Origin: a bacterium
Lineage (GTDB): Bacteria > Zhuqueibacterota > Zhuqueibacteria > Residuimicrobiales > Oceaniaggregativiventaceae
Direction: 5' to 3'
Length of the DNA stretch: 64,000 nucleotides
NCBI GenBank assembly: GCA_029565675.1
Contig: JAKQNP010000042.1
Location: forward strand, 1 to 64,000
Positions 24,762-33,952 of the stretch are shown in pieces. The translations under genes were made by a program, and so were the position numbers. Positions within the stretch are counted from its first letter, which is position 1. The number at the start of each line of letters is the position of its first letter. The notes under the pieces were generated by a model. It was given only the letters and a program-made list of their open reading frames with translations. It made no database searches and was not told where the DNA came from.

Positions 24762-26918
24762 ATGGCGGATACGATGCAAGAGTCGTACGTCAAAGTCTAT
24801 GAGGGATTGATTCGGCGAATCAAGCGCTACAATCCCAGTGCTGACGAGGCTTTATTGCGCAAGGCTTTCGAGTTCAGCCAGGCTGCGCACAAGGAACAGC
24901 AGCGCAAGTCCGGCTCGCCCTATTTTGAACATCCCCTTGAGGTCGCCAAGATATTAACCGGCCTGCGAATGGACTATGAAACGATTGCAGGCGGTGTTCT
25001 TCATGATGTCGCAGAAGATACGGACATTACCATCGAGCAGGTGGAAAGAGAGTTCGGCAGCAGCATCGCGCAATTGGTTGATGGGGTGACCAAGATCTCT
25101 GGCCTTAAGATGCAGGGCTTTGAGCGACAGCAGGCAGAAAATTTTCGCAAGATGTTGCTGTCCATGGTCAAAGACATCCGCGTGATATTGATCAAATTCG
25201 CCGATCGCTTGCACAACATGCGGACATTGGAATATCTGCCAGAAAAGAAACGCCAGCGCATCGCTCGGGAGACTCGCGAAGTCTATGCCCCGCTCGCCCA
25301 TCGATTGGGTTTGGCCAAGATCAAATGGGAATTGGAAGACTTGTCTTTGAAATATCTGGAACCGGATGTCTATTTCGATTTGTTCACCAAGATTCGCGAG
25401 ACGCGCGAGGAACGAGAAAAAACCATCCAGGAAGTGACGCATCCGATTCGTCAGGCTCTGGTGGAAGCGAAAATCCAGGCTCGTTTCGAGGGAAGACCGA
25501 AGCATTTTTATTCGATTTTCAACAAGATCACCAAACGAGGTGTTCCATTTGAAGAAATTTACGATCTGTTGGCGATTCGCATAATCGTCGATAAGGTTGA
25601 AGAATGCTATCACGCTCTGGGCATTGTCCATTCGCTATTTACTCCGATCCACGAACGTTTCAAAGATTATCTGGCAACTCCAAAATCCAATGGTTATCAA
25701 TCGCTGCACACGACTGTCATCGGCCCGCATGGCAAAAAAATCGAAATCCAAATTCGTACAGAGCAAATGCATCGCACCGCTGAAGACGGAATTGCTGCCC
25801 ACTGGCGGTACAAAGAAGGACGTCTGCGCGAGGATGATCTGGACCATCACCTCAGCTGGTTGCGTCAGGTGCTCGATTGGGAGGATGGTGAGCCGGACTC
25901 TGATTTTCTGGATCATCTCAAAATCAATCTGTTTCAGGATGAGGTTTTCATCTTTACGCCAAAGGGTGATTTGTTCCGACTGCCGGTAAAGTCCACGCCG
26001 GTCGACTTTGCTTTTGCCATCCACACCGATATCGGCTTGCACTGCCTGGCAGCCAAAGTCAATGGGAAAATCGTTCCTTTGAACACCGAATTGCGCAGCG
26101 GTGATACAGTCGAAATACTGACCTCCGCCAATCAACGACCGAACGAGGACTGGCTCAAGTTTGTCGTCACGACCCGTGCACGAAGCCGGATCAAAAGGAT
26201 CATTAAAGATTCCCAGTATGAGAGCAGCATCGCTCTGGGCGAAGAGATGCTTACGCGTGCACTATCGCGATTCAGCAAAAAGATCAAAGATGTGCAGATC
26301 GACACACTGTTGGAGAGTTTGAAGCTCAAAGACCGCAATACCCTGTTTGCCAGTCTCGGACGCGGCGATCTCAAGCTCGATCAAGTTATCCGCAAACTGC
26401 TGCCCGAGGAAAAAAGCCCAGAACATGCCGATCAGTTTATTCTGAAAAAGTTTATCGAGCGGGCCCGCAAATCGTCGCATGGGGTACGAGTGGCAGGCAT
26501 GGACAATATCATGATCGCCTTTGGCGGCTGCTGCAACCCTGTTCCGGGTGAGCCGATAACCGGCATCGTTACCAAAGGCCGTGGTATCGTCATCCATTCC
26601 AATACCTGTAAAAATCTTGTCCACCTGATGCAAGATCCTGATCGTATTGTTGACGTCTCCTGGGACGTGGAGAAAGGCAAACGCTTTCTCAGCGGGATCT
26701 ATATCCTCGGGGAAAGACGAAATAAATTTTTAACCGAGATTTCTGAATATGTTGCACATGAAGACGCCAATATTGTATCGGTGAACATGAATTCCGAGAA
26801 CAGTCTCGTCAATTGCATCATGACAATAGAGGTTTACGATTTGGCTCATCTGCAGCGTATCATGGCCAAAATTAACAAGCTGCCGGGTGTCATTTCGGTT
26901 GATCGATTAAATAAATAG
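24762..26918 (+). CDS. rel: Bifunctional (p)ppGpp synthetase/hydrolase (Rel/SpoT type)
   Basis: Makes and degrades the stringent-response alarmone. The HD hydrolase domain shows FEHPLEVAKIL, GGVLHDVAEDTDI and IKFADRLHNMRTLEYL, all metal-binding residues intact. The synthetase domain shows HFYSIFNKITKRG, DLLAIRIIV and TPKSNGYQSLHTTVIGP. TGS (FIFTPKGDLFRLP), zinc-finger/CC (FGGCCNPVPGEPI) and ACT domains follow. Length (~718 from ATG 24762) is typical. The track's TTG start lies in the promoter; GTG 24723 (with AGGG upstream) and ATG 24762 (MADTMQESYVK) are the realistic starts. Confidence 0.94.
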   Translation: MADTMQESYVKVYEGLIRRIKRYNPSADEALLRKAFEFSQAAHKEQQRKSGSPYFEHPLEVAKILTGLRMDYETIAGGVLHDVAEDTDITIEQVEREFGSSIAQLVDGVTKISGLKMQGFERQQAENFRKMLLSMVKDIRVILIKFADRLHNMRTLEYLPEKKRQRIARETREVYAPLAHRLGLAKIKWELEDLSLKYLEPDVYFDLFTKIRETREEREKTIQEVTHPIRQALVEAKIQARFEGRPKHFYSIFNKITKRGVPFEEIYDLLAIRIIVDKVEECYHALGIVHSLFTPIHERFKDYLATPKSNGYQSLHTTVIGPHGKKIEIQIRTEQMHRTAEDGIAAHWRYKEGRLREDDLDHHLSWLRQVLDWEDGEPDSDFLDHLKINLFQDEVFIFTPKGDLFRLPVKSTPVDFAFAIHTDIGLHCLAAKVNGKIVPLNTELRSGDTVEILTSANQRPNEDWLKFVVTTRARSRIKRIIKDSQYESSIALGEEMLTRALSRFSKKIKDVQIDTLLESLKLKDRNTLFASLGRGDLKLDQVIRKLLPEEKSPEHADQFILKKFIERARKSSHGVRVAGMDNIMIAFGGCCNPVPGEPITGIVTKGRGIVIHSNTCKNLVHLMQDPDRIVDVSWDVEKGKRFLSGIYILGERRNKFLTEISEYVAHEDANIVSVNMNSENSLVNCIMTIEVYDLAHLQRIMAKINKLPGVISVDRLNK

Positions 26919-27105
26919 TTGATTCTAATTAAATTAAATATTATTTTTATTCGCGATTACACGGAAGCGTTGATTCTTTTCGCATCCTGAAGGTTCAGCG
27001 ATCTATCCTGGACGCTGTCAATGAAAAAGAATCTCTGGTCTGCCTTCCGCCCAGTTTGTGATGTTCGCCAAGGATTGAGAGGTAACAAAAAGAGGAGCGA
27101 GATTT

Positions 27106-27438
27106 ATGATGATTAAGAAGGAAACCATCACGAAGAAGGATGTCTCCAAGAGAACTGCGCGGATCGTTGGAGAAAAAATCTACTTGACCGAAAAAGTGGT
27201 GGATGGTGTGTTTCAGGCTTTGCGTGAATTTATGGCGGAAGCAGATCCGGAAGTGCGCATCGAAATACGCGATTTTGGTGTTTTTGAGGTCAAGCGCACC
27301 AAGCCAAAGCCAAAAGCCAGAAATCCCAAAACGGGTGAAATTATTTATGTGCCGGCTCGCCGCAAAACCCATTTTAAGGCCGGCAAATTGTTAAAAGAAT
27401 ATCTAAAAAAACCCCTTCCTGATTCCCAGCAGGAATAA
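27106..27438 (+). CDS. HU-family DNA-binding protein with extended N-terminus
   Basis: A 110-residue HU/IHF-type protein. After a lysine-rich start (MMIKKETITKKDVSKR), VVDGVFQALREFMAEADPEV and IEIRDFGVFEVKR build the dimerisation core. KPKARNPKTGEIIYVPARRKTHFKAGKLLKEYL is the DNA-gripping arm and final helix. It differs from the 10.4-kb paralogue at most positions, so the two probably form distinct dimers. GAGGAG lies ahead of two adjacent ATGs (27106, 27109). ruvX starts on its last base. Confidence 0.9.
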   Translation: MMIKKETITKKDVSKRTARIVGEKIYLTEKVVDGVFQALREFMAEADPEVRIEIRDFGVFEVKRTKPKPKARNPKTGEIIYVPARRKTHFKAGKLLKEYLKKPLPDSQQE

Positions 27439-27914
27439 TGGCTCTTCTCGAAACGAGCGCTGAAAATCTGCAACAGCTGCCGTTGGGGCGCATCGCTGCA
27501 TTCGATTATGGCGAAAAGCGGATCGGAGTGGCGTTGAGCGATCCTCTGCAGGTGCTGGCCACGCCGTTTCGGACTTTGGGCAATGCAGGAAAAAAATCTG
27601 TGCTTCGAGAGTTATCTGCATTGCTTTCCGATAACGCCTGCTGCTGTGTGGTTTTTGGCATGCCCTATCATCTGCACGGTGACGCTGGCGATAAAGCCCG
27701 CCAGGTCGAACAATTGGCCGTTGACCTCGCAAAGCGGATCACCTTGCCGATCTTTTGTTGGGACGAGCGGTGGACGACGGTCAGAGCTCACCAAACGCTG
27801 CAAGAGTTGGGTGAGTCGCCGTCGCGAAACAAGGCGCGCGTTGACCGCATGGCTGCAGCCTTTATTTTGCAGGCTTTTCTGGATCGAATCGCGGCCGTTC
27901 GCTCGCACCGATGA
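27438..27914 (+). CDS. ruvX: RuvX/YqgF-family pre-16S rRNA nuclease / Holliday-junction resolvase-like
   Basis: An RNase H-fold protein of 158 residues. IAAFDYGEKRIGVALSDPL contains the first catalytic aspartate; VVFGMPYHLHGDAGDKARQVEQ and the WDERWTT block provide the other acidic residues; VDRMAAAFILQAFLD closes the fold. In E. coli YqgF matures the 5' end of 16S rRNA; in some bacteria the family resolves Holliday junctions. The N-terminus has about 17 extra residues before the core. Confidence 0.92.
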   Translation: MALLETSAENLQQLPLGRIAAFDYGEKRIGVALSDPLQVLATPFRTLGNAGKKSVLRELSALLSDNACCCVVFGMPYHLHGDAGDKARQVEQLAVDLAKRITLPIFCWDERWTTVRAHQTLQELGESPSRNKARVDRMAAAFILQAFLDRIAAVRSHR

Positions 27915-28013
27915 ACCGGATATCGATCCGCTGGCCTCCATGCAGGTGGTGCAATCTCCTGAGGCATCGCGCTCTTGTGGATACAGCTGATTGCAAAGCA
28001 AGTAAATGGATTG

Positions 28014-29555
28014 ATGAAAAAGACCCTCGTTTTAGCTGTTCTGACCGGGATTCTATTCGCCTTATCCTTTCCGCCTTTTAGCAGCGGTTTTATAGCCTAT
28101 GGGGCGTTGATCCCGTTTTTTTATCTTTTAAACAATCGATCGTTTAAAGAAACGATCCGTTTGGGTTATCTGAGCGGGTTCTTTATTCATTTGACCACCC
28201 TTTTCTGGGTTGGCAATGTCACCATGCCCGGTGTTGCCGGCATGCTTTTGATATTGCCGCTTTTCACCATGTTGTACGGGGTTTTGCACCGATTGGTGCT
28301 GCTCCGTTTGCCGCGGACCGGCTTTGTTTTTTTGCCGTTTGTTTGGACAGCGGTTGAGTATCTGCAATCTTTTGGCGAAACTGCATTTCCCTGGATTTAT
28401 CTCGGCTACACACAGACTTATTATCTGCCGGTCATCCAATTCGCCGAATACACATCGGTTTTTGGCGTCACTTTTTGGGTTTTTTCTCTCAATATTATAC
28501 TCTATCACCTTTTATTTGGTTTTTCTGAAAAGCCAAACCGCAAGCTTTGGCTAATCATTTGGATGGTTTTATTTCTGCTGCCTTTTGGTTTTGGTCTGTC
28601 GACCAGTGCTCGCTTGCAGAATGATAGCGATTCAGTTCGCATCGCTCTTATCCAAGGTAATATCGATCCGTTTGAAAAATGGAATTCAGCCAACACCGAA
28701 CGCCAATTTGTTCTTTATGACAGCTTGACTCGTGAAGCGCTGTCGAGCAATCCCGATCTGGTGATCTGGCCTGAAACCGCGATGCCGTTTTATCTGCGCT
28801 ATGAATACCGCTATTTGCGGCGCATTCGGCAGTTGATCGACACCAGCGATGTGGTTTTGTTGACCGGTTCGATCGATCTTTCTTCGGACGAAGGTGAACA
28901 TCGCTATTACAATGCGGCGCTGCAGCTGCGACCCGATGAAGAGAAAATCAACTCGTACGGCAAAAGAAAATTGGTACCGTTTTCGGAACGGGTGCCTTAT
29001 TCTGATTTTTTTCCCATCTCATCCTTGCGCGATTGGCTGATGGAAACTTCGCTTGGTGTAGGTGATTACAGCCGTGGTGCAGAATACACGCTTTTTTATC
29101 TGACCAGCGATTCGTGTGCGCAAGCGAGCGCTGATTCGGGATTTGCTTTTGCGGTACCGATTTGTTACGAGTCGACCTTCCCTGAATTGGTCCGCCAGTT
29201 CGTCAAGCGCGGTGCCGATTTTCTGGTGGTGATCACCAACGATGCCTGGTTCGGACGGACATCGGCACCCTATCAACATCAACAAATTGCGGTTATGCGC
29301 GCGATCGAAACGCGCAGAAGCATCGCCCGCTGCGCGAATACCGGCATTTCCTGTTTTATTGATCCCTATGGACGAGTCAGCCAGCGATCTCGGCTCTTTC
29401 GCCAGGCGGTGCTCGTCGGTGATGTGAAGGTAACCCAAAGACAAACATTTTTTGTGCGTCATGGGAATCTGTTTTCCCAATTCACATCCTTGCTCTCTGT
29501 GCTCGTTGTCCTGTTTGCCATAGCCAAGGGAACATCTAAAAGAGGTTATCGTTGA
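28014..29555 (+). CDS. lnt: Apolipoprotein N-acyltransferase
   Basis: Adds the third acyl chain to the N-terminal cysteine of lipoproteins, completing their maturation in the inner membrane. The N-terminal ~190 residues carry several membrane helices (LVLAVLTGILFALSFPPF, FIAYGALIPFFYLL). The periplasmic nitrilase domain has the triad: Glu in VIWPETAMP, Lys in YGKRKLVPFSERVP and Cys in VPICYESTFPELVR, followed by TNDAWFGRTSAP. ATG 28014 replaces the TTG 27975 on the track. The lipoproteins predicted in this window (bamD, 8.3-kb protein, lipocalin) are potential substrates. Confidence 0.94.
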   Translation: MKKTLVLAVLTGILFALSFPPFSSGFIAYGALIPFFYLLNNRSFKETIRLGYLSGFFIHLTTLFWVGNVTMPGVAGMLLILPLFTMLYGVLHRLVLLRLPRTGFVFLPFVWTAVEYLQSFGETAFPWIYLGYTQTYYLPVIQFAEYTSVFGVTFWVFSLNIILYHLLFGFSEKPNRKLWLIIWMVLFLLPFGFGLSTSARLQNDSDSVRIALIQGNIDPFEKWNSANTERQFVLYDSLTREALSSNPDLVIWPETAMPFYLRYEYRYLRRIRQLIDTSDVVLLTGSIDLSSDEGEHRYYNAALQLRPDEEKINSYGKRKLVPFSERVPYSDFFPISSLRDWLMETSLGVGDYSRGAEYTLFYLTSDSCAQASADSGFAFAVPICYESTFPELVRQFVKRGADFLVVITNDAWFGRTSAPYQHQQIAVMRAIETRRSIARCANTGISCFIDPYGRVSQRSRLFRQAVLVGDVKVTQRQTFFVRHGNLFSQFTSLLSVLVVLFAIAKGTSKRGYR

Positions 29556-29556
29556 A

Positions 29557-29724
29557 ATGGCAGACATCCGTGCACAAGCCGCTGGTTTTGCCGAAACGGC
29601 ACCTGCAATTTCATCTGATTTGGTGAAAAGTCAACCAGGCTACTGGACCTTGCCCTACAAACGGCCTTATCGACTCCATTTTGCACGAGGTTCTTCTGAA
29701 CAGATTATTCGGAAAGTTCGTTAA
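29557..29724 (+). CDS. Possible 55-residue ORF between lnt and the anchored protein
   Basis: Below the track's size cut-off. An ATG starts one base after the lnt stop and the frame stays open for 55 codons (MADIRAQAAGFAETAP...EQIIRKVR), overlapping the next gene in another frame. No domain is recognised. Start proximity to lnt hints at coupling, but it may be chance. Confidence 0.2.
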   Translation: MADIRAQAAGFAETAPAISSDLVKSQPGYWTLPYKRPYRLHFARGSSEQIIRKVR

Positions 29725-30337
29725 CCACAAATCTTGTTTTCTTTTTGTCCTGATTCTCTGCCAGGCAAGAGCCGGTTCAAGTCCTGCTGTTCCGAACAAT
29801 GCCGAACAACTGGACCTTTTGGTTCTTCGAGCAATTGCCCAGATCCCGGCTTGCTCCTCTGCAGAGGAGCACGATTTTATTATTTCCAGAACACCGCGCG
29901 GCGATGGTGTGGAGCGAATGGTCGATCAACGCCTGAGCGAATGGGCGTTGGCCGCAGGCAGCAAAACCGTACGAATTGTCGAGCCGGGAAAGAGCGGCGA
30001 TGCCAATGCAATCCAATTGCGTTACAGTGTTTTGGCGGTAGGAATAGATTACACGCCGATTTCCAGGCCGGACAGCCTGAGGCGCACCGTATCAATGACC
30101 ATCCAATTCACCCTGCTCAACCCGGATCAAGAGATCGCATGGGCTAAAACAATCAGCGATTCTCTGCTCGATTCGATAGACGCCGACGCTCTGAAGCAGT
30201 TGGAAGAAAGCGATCTGCCTGCGACAGTCGGCATTGGGCCGAAAAAAACGCAAAAATGGAAATGGTTGGAGCCGGCGTTGGTGACAGCCGTCTCTGCCAT
30301 GGTTGTTTATCTCTTTTATTCGTATCGCAGCAATTAA
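29681..30337 (+). CDS. Unknown protein with N-terminal signal and C-terminal membrane anchor
   Basis: A 218-codon frame with no ATG in its first half; an in-frame stop at 29624 leaves TTG 29681 as the best start. KSCFLFVLILCQARAGSS looks like a signal sequence. The body (DFIISRTPRGDGVERMVDQR, LRYSVLAVGIDYTP, MTIQFTLLNPDQEIAWAKTI) is a mixed alpha/beta region without a known motif. It ends with KWKWLEPALVTAVSAMVVYLFYSYRSN, a clear C-terminal transmembrane helix with a basic end. It sits between lnt and bamD, both envelope-biogenesis genes, so an envelope role is plausible. I do not recognise the family. Confidence 0.6.
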   Translation: MHEVLLNRLFGKFVNHKSCFLFVLILCQARAGSSPAVPNNAEQLDLLVLRAIAQIPACSSAEEHDFIISRTPRGDGVERMVDQRLSEWALAAGSKTVRIVEPGKSGDANAIQLRYSVLAVGIDYTPISRPDSLRRTVSMTIQFTLLNPDQEIAWAKTISDSLLDSIDADALKQLEESDLPATVGIGPKKTQKWKWLEPALVTAVSAMVVYLFYSYRSN

Positions 30338-30358
30338 TTGCCAAAAGAAAGATACCCT

Positions 30359-31120
30359 ATGAAACTGAAGAAAATCTATTTGTTTTGCCTCTTGTTTACT
30401 GCATTTGTATTGGCTTCGTGTTCATCACAAAAATTAGCCGGCGACTTGACTCTTGAACAGCGAATGCAGGAAGCCATCGAGTTGTTCAACAAGAGAAAAT
30501 ATCTCGATGCACGAACACAATTTCGCGTGATTACCCTGAGCCATGGCGGATCGCAATTGGCCGATAAAGCCCAGTTTTACCTGGCTGAGTGCCATTATGC
30601 CCTTAAAGAGTATATCCTGTCATCTGCAGAGTACGAGCGTTTGCTCAAAGTTTATCCCAACTCTGAATTTCGCGATGATGCCAAGTACAAGCTTGGTATG
30701 TCTTATTTCCAACTTTCTCCCAAATACTCTTTGGACCAAGAATATACTCTGAAGGCCATTGAACATTTTCAGGAATTTCTCGAGGAACATCATTCCAGCG
30801 AGTACACGCCTGAGGTTGAGAAAAAGCTGAGCGAAGCGCGTGGCAAACTGGCGCACAAGTTGTTTGCTGCGGCTGATCAGTATCGCAAAATGGGAGAGTT
30901 GAGCGCTGCCATCATTTATTATCAAATGGTTTTGGACAAATATTACGACAGCGATTACGCTGCAGATGCGCAATACTGGGTCGGCGAATGCTATCGCAAA
31001 CAAAAGCGCTATGATCTGGCAGCTGTAGAATTCGAAAAATTTATGCAGAAATTTTCTGGCCACAGCTATACCAGCCGGGTTCAGAGTTATTTGGCAGAGA
31101 TGCCCAAGACTGCCGAGTGA
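30359..31120 (+). CDS. bamD: Outer-membrane assembly lipoprotein BamD
   Basis: BamD is the essential lipoprotein of the BAM complex that inserts beta-barrel proteins. ATG 30359 (not 30338) starts a clean signal sequence ending LASCSS with the acylated cysteine. The mature chain consists of TPR-like helical pairs: EAIELFNKRKYLDARTQFRVI, QFYLAECHYALKEY, AEYERLLKVYPNSEFRDDAKYKLG and AIEHFQEFLEEHHSS, repeated to the end. The size (253 residues) is normal. Barrel substrates in the window would include the PorV/PorQ-like protein. Confidence 0.88.
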   Translation: MKLKKIYLFCLLFTAFVLASCSSQKLAGDLTLEQRMQEAIELFNKRKYLDARTQFRVITLSHGGSQLADKAQFYLAECHYALKEYILSSAEYERLLKVYPNSEFRDDAKYKLGMSYFQLSPKYSLDQEYTLKAIEHFQEFLEEHHSSEYTPEVEKKLSEARGKLAHKLFAAADQYRKMGELSAAIIYYQMVLDKYYDSDYAADAQYWVGECYRKQKRYDLAAVEFEKFMQKFSGHSYTSRVQSYLAEMPKTAE

Positions 31121-31196
31121 GAATCCGGGTTCTGGCGTGCGTTTCAAGGACCGGTTTACGACAATTGCCTGATCTGAGAATACGGAGATTATCAGG

Positions 31197-31790
31197 GTGA
31201 GATTGGCACTGTTCGGAGGTACTTTCGATCCAGTCCATTATGCCCATTTGATTCTGGCCGAACGCGTCCGCGAACAATTGAACCTGGATCGGGTGCTTTT
31301 CATTCCATCGGCTAATTCTCCTCACAAATTGGGCCGCCGCGTCGCAGCCGACCGGCATCGATTGGCCATGTTGCGGCTGGCGCTTCGCAGCAATCCGGCC
31401 TTCGCGGTCGCCAAGCTTGAGATCGAGCGGGGCGGAACAAGCTTCACCGTTGATACGGTTAATCGACTGCAGCAGGAACTGCAAATTCCGCGTTCATCTT
31501 TGTTTCTGATCGTCGGTGCCGACAATCTGGTTGATTTCCATACCTGGAAAGAACCGGATCGCATCCTGCAAATGGTTCAACTGGTGGTTATCGATCGGCC
31601 GCATGTCGCGATTGATTCGGCAAATCTCTATACCACCGACTATTTGCAAATCGACGCACCTTTACTGCAAATTTCATCGACCTGGATCCGGGAATTGGTC
31701 GCTGCCGGGCGAAGCATTCGCTACCTGGTTCCGGAATCAGTTGAAAAATATATCTACCGCCACCGTCTCTATATAAACGATGGCGAATAA
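31197..31790 (+). CDS. nadD: Nicotinate-nucleotide adenylyltransferase
   Basis: Forms deamido-NAD from nicotinate mononucleotide and ATP. LFGGTFDPVHYAHLILAERV contains the nucleotidyl-transfer H-x-x-H-type motif; FIPSANSPHKL is the adenylate loop; VGADNLVDFHTWK and QISSTWIRELVAAGRSIRYLVP (the ISSTxIR motif) complete the family pattern. Length 197 is usual. The start is GTG, with GGAG 10 bases upstream. With nadK (14.6 kb) and nadC (59.9 kb) it makes three NAD(P) genes in one window. Confidence 0.94.
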   Translation: MRLALFGGTFDPVHYAHLILAERVREQLNLDRVLFIPSANSPHKLGRRVAADRHRLAMLRLALRSNPAFAVAKLEIERGGTSFTVDTVNRLQQELQIPRSSLFLIVGADNLVDFHTWKEPDRILQMVQLVVIDRPHVAIDSANLYTTDYLQIDAPLLQISSTWIRELVAAGRSIRYLVPESVEKYIYRHRLYINDGE

Positions 31791-31872
31791 ATGCTTCTTC
31801 TGCTGGCGTTCATTGCGCCTGGCCATTTTCAAGTCAACCATGTGCGAAGATCATTCGACTCGCGGCACAGCC

Positions 31873-33036
31873 ATGCAATCGCCTAAATCGGTCTCTGCCG
31901 ATTCTTTGACCATTGCTCAGATTTGCTCTTCACCTTCCTGGGGGGGGATGGAGATGCATGTCGCTGAGCTGGCTTTTCTTTTGCGGAACAACGGGTGTCA
32001 AGTGCAAGCCTTTTGTGCCCCGCAAAGCCGATTAACCACGCGTTTGCAGGATCAGGCGATCGAACCGAAGGTCTTTCGACCACATGGTTACATCGATCCT
32101 TGTGGCATATGGTCGCTTTTTCGCGCTTTCAGAAAAGATCCTGTTGATGTTGTGCACGTCCATTACTCGAAAGATTTGTGGAGTTTAATCCCAGCTCTGC
32201 AACTTTTGCCAGACAACCGCCGCCCCGCGGTGGTGCTTAGCAAGCATATCGGTACACAAAAGCGCAAAACTGATCTATTCCATCGCCGGCTATATGCTCG
32301 AGTCGCTCGGGTGATCGCCATTTCGCGGGTAATCGAACGGAATATCCTGCAGACCCATCCTGTTCAGCCGCAGCAGGTTGTGGTTCTGCATCATGGGATC
32401 GACACCGATCGATTTCAACGATCTGAAACCGTTCGCAACCGCAAACGTGCAGAATTGGGATTGGCGGCCTCAGAGATTTTAATCGGCACCATCGGCCGTC
32501 TGGAATCGGGCAAAGGACATCTCGAATTTCTCGCGATGGCAGAACAATTGGCAAGCGAGTTCGATCAGGTTCGTTTTGTGATGATCGGCGAGGCAACCCG
32601 CGGAGAAGAATTTCGCGCCGAGCCCATTCTAGAAAAGGCAAGAACGCTGAATTTGGCTGATCGACTGCAATTGTTGGGATTTCGCGATGATGTGCCGGAA
32701 CTGTTATCAGCGATGGATATATTTGCCTTTCCCTCACATGCAGAGGCTTTTGGTCTGGTTTTGATTGAAGCCATGGCGGCGAGCTTGCCGGTTGTCTCCA
32801 GCCGTTGTGACGGCGTGTTGGACATCGTGCAAGAAGGCAAAAATGGTTTACTCGTTCCTCCGCATGACAGTGCTGCACTGACACAAGCGGTTCGCTCGCT
32901 GGTGGTTGATCCAGAGTTGCGATCAACAATGGGCAAAAACAGCAGAAAAATAGCCGAGCATCATTTCTCAACCAAACGTATGATGACAGAGTTGCTGCAG
33001 CTTTATCATCAGTGCCTTGCAGAAGCGGCTCTTTAG
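31873..33036 (+). CDS. GT4-family glycosyltransferase
   Basis: A second GT-B enzyme, ~387 residues from ATG 31873 (ATGs 31840 and 31780 are alternatives; none has a strong ribosome site). IAQICSSPSWGGMEMHVAELA is the glycine-rich N-terminal loop; VVHVHYSKDLWSLIPAL and VLSKHIGTQ continue the acceptor half. VVLHHGIDTDRFQ and GTIGRLESGKGHLEFLAMAEQL open the donor half, and FPSHAEAFGLVLIEAMAASLPVV holds the E-x7-E donor motif. It is likely involved in lipopolysaccharide or other surface glycan assembly. It shares only family-level motifs with the 9-kb transferase. Confidence 0.85.
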   Translation: MQSPKSVSADSLTIAQICSSPSWGGMEMHVAELAFLLRNNGCQVQAFCAPQSRLTTRLQDQAIEPKVFRPHGYIDPCGIWSLFRAFRKDPVDVVHVHYSKDLWSLIPALQLLPDNRRPAVVLSKHIGTQKRKTDLFHRRLYARVARVIAISRVIERNILQTHPVQPQQVVVLHHGIDTDRFQRSETVRNRKRAELGLAASEILIGTIGRLESGKGHLEFLAMAEQLASEFDQVRFVMIGEATRGEEFRAEPILEKARTLNLADRLQLLGFRDDVPELLSAMDIFAFPSHAEAFGLVLIEAMAASLPVVSSRCDGVLDIVQEGKNGLLVPPHDSAALTQAVRSLVVDPELRSTMGKNSRKIAEHHFSTKRMMTELLQLYHQCLAEAAL

Positions 33037-33131
33037 ATTAGGTTTCATTCCTACTGCGTGAAAAGAGGTTGCGCATCTTTTGCGGAATCTTTTCAGCGTG
33101 CTGGCGATTTAATTTAGCCGAGGACTTTGCC

Positions 33132-33869
33132 ATGGTGGAAGAGCGCCTTATCCGATTAATGAAGCGGGTACCTTTATTTGCCAAAATGCCCGATTCGGAG
33201 GTGTCGCAAATCGGCGATCAATGTGTTTGCCGGGAATGCAAAAAGGACCAGGTGATTCTGGTCGAGGAAGAGCTGGGGCAGACTTTTTTCATTATTCTGC
33301 ACGGCATGGTCAAAGTGACTCGCACCAGCGACGAGGGTCGAGAGGTGATCATCACCATGTTGCGGGCAGGCGATTTTTTTGGTGAACTCTCTTTGCTCGA
33401 CGGCAAAGGCCGATCCGCAACGGTGGTGGCTATGGAGGATTCCGAGTTGCTTACCCTCCGGCGCAGTGAATTTCTGTTGCTGTTGGAGCAATACCCGATG
33501 ATTTCGGTGGAATTGCTCAAGGTTCTGGCAGACCGTATTCGCAAGAACAATACACAGATTGAGTATTTGACATTGCAGGATGCCGTCGGACGGGTGGGAT
33601 CGACGCTTATTCATGTGGCGGAAAGCACCGGTTACAGCAGGGGAGAGGCGAGAATCATCCCGAAATTGCCGGTACAACAGGATCTCGCCAATATGGCCGG
33701 TACAGCCCGCGAAACGATTTCGCGAATTATGGCTTTGTTCGAATCCAGCGGACTTGTAGAACGCGACGGACATCGCGTTATCATTCCCAATTTTAGTCGC
33801 TTTAAAGACGATTATCGCACTGCAGTGCACGGCAAGGACGAGGCCGGCAAAAACGTTGAAAAAGCATGA
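33132..33869 (+). CDS. Crp/Fnr-family transcription regulator
   Basis: ATG 33132 follows GAGGA and gives 245 residues. The N-terminal cyclic-nucleotide-binding-like barrel includes FIILHGMVKVTRTSDEGREV and RAGDFFGELSLLDGKGRSATVVAMED, close to the phosphate-binding cassette of Crp (GE-x-SLL-x9-SAT), so it may bind cAMP or a related nucleotide. A long dimer helix (LLKVLADRIRKNNTQIEYL) is followed by a winged helix with LANMAGTARETISRIMALFESSGLVERDG. The iron-sulfur cysteines of Fnr are not evident (only two near residues 35-38: CVCREC). Target genes cannot be told from here. Confidence 0.9.
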   Translation: MVEERLIRLMKRVPLFAKMPDSEVSQIGDQCVCRECKKDQVILVEEELGQTFFIILHGMVKVTRTSDEGREVIITMLRAGDFFGELSLLDGKGRSATVVAMEDSELLTLRRSEFLLLLEQYPMISVELLKVLADRIRKNNTQIEYLTLQDAVGRVGSTLIHVAESTGYSRGEARIIPKLPVQQDLANMAGTARETISRIMALFESSGLVERDGHRVIIPNFSRFKDDYRTAVHGKDEAGKNVEKA

Positions 33870-33952
33870 GGTAACGTTCGATCCCAATGAGCGGCGGTGG
33901 CGCTCAGATGGGTTGAGGGTTGTTTTTTGGTAGAAGAAAATCGAGAAACAAG

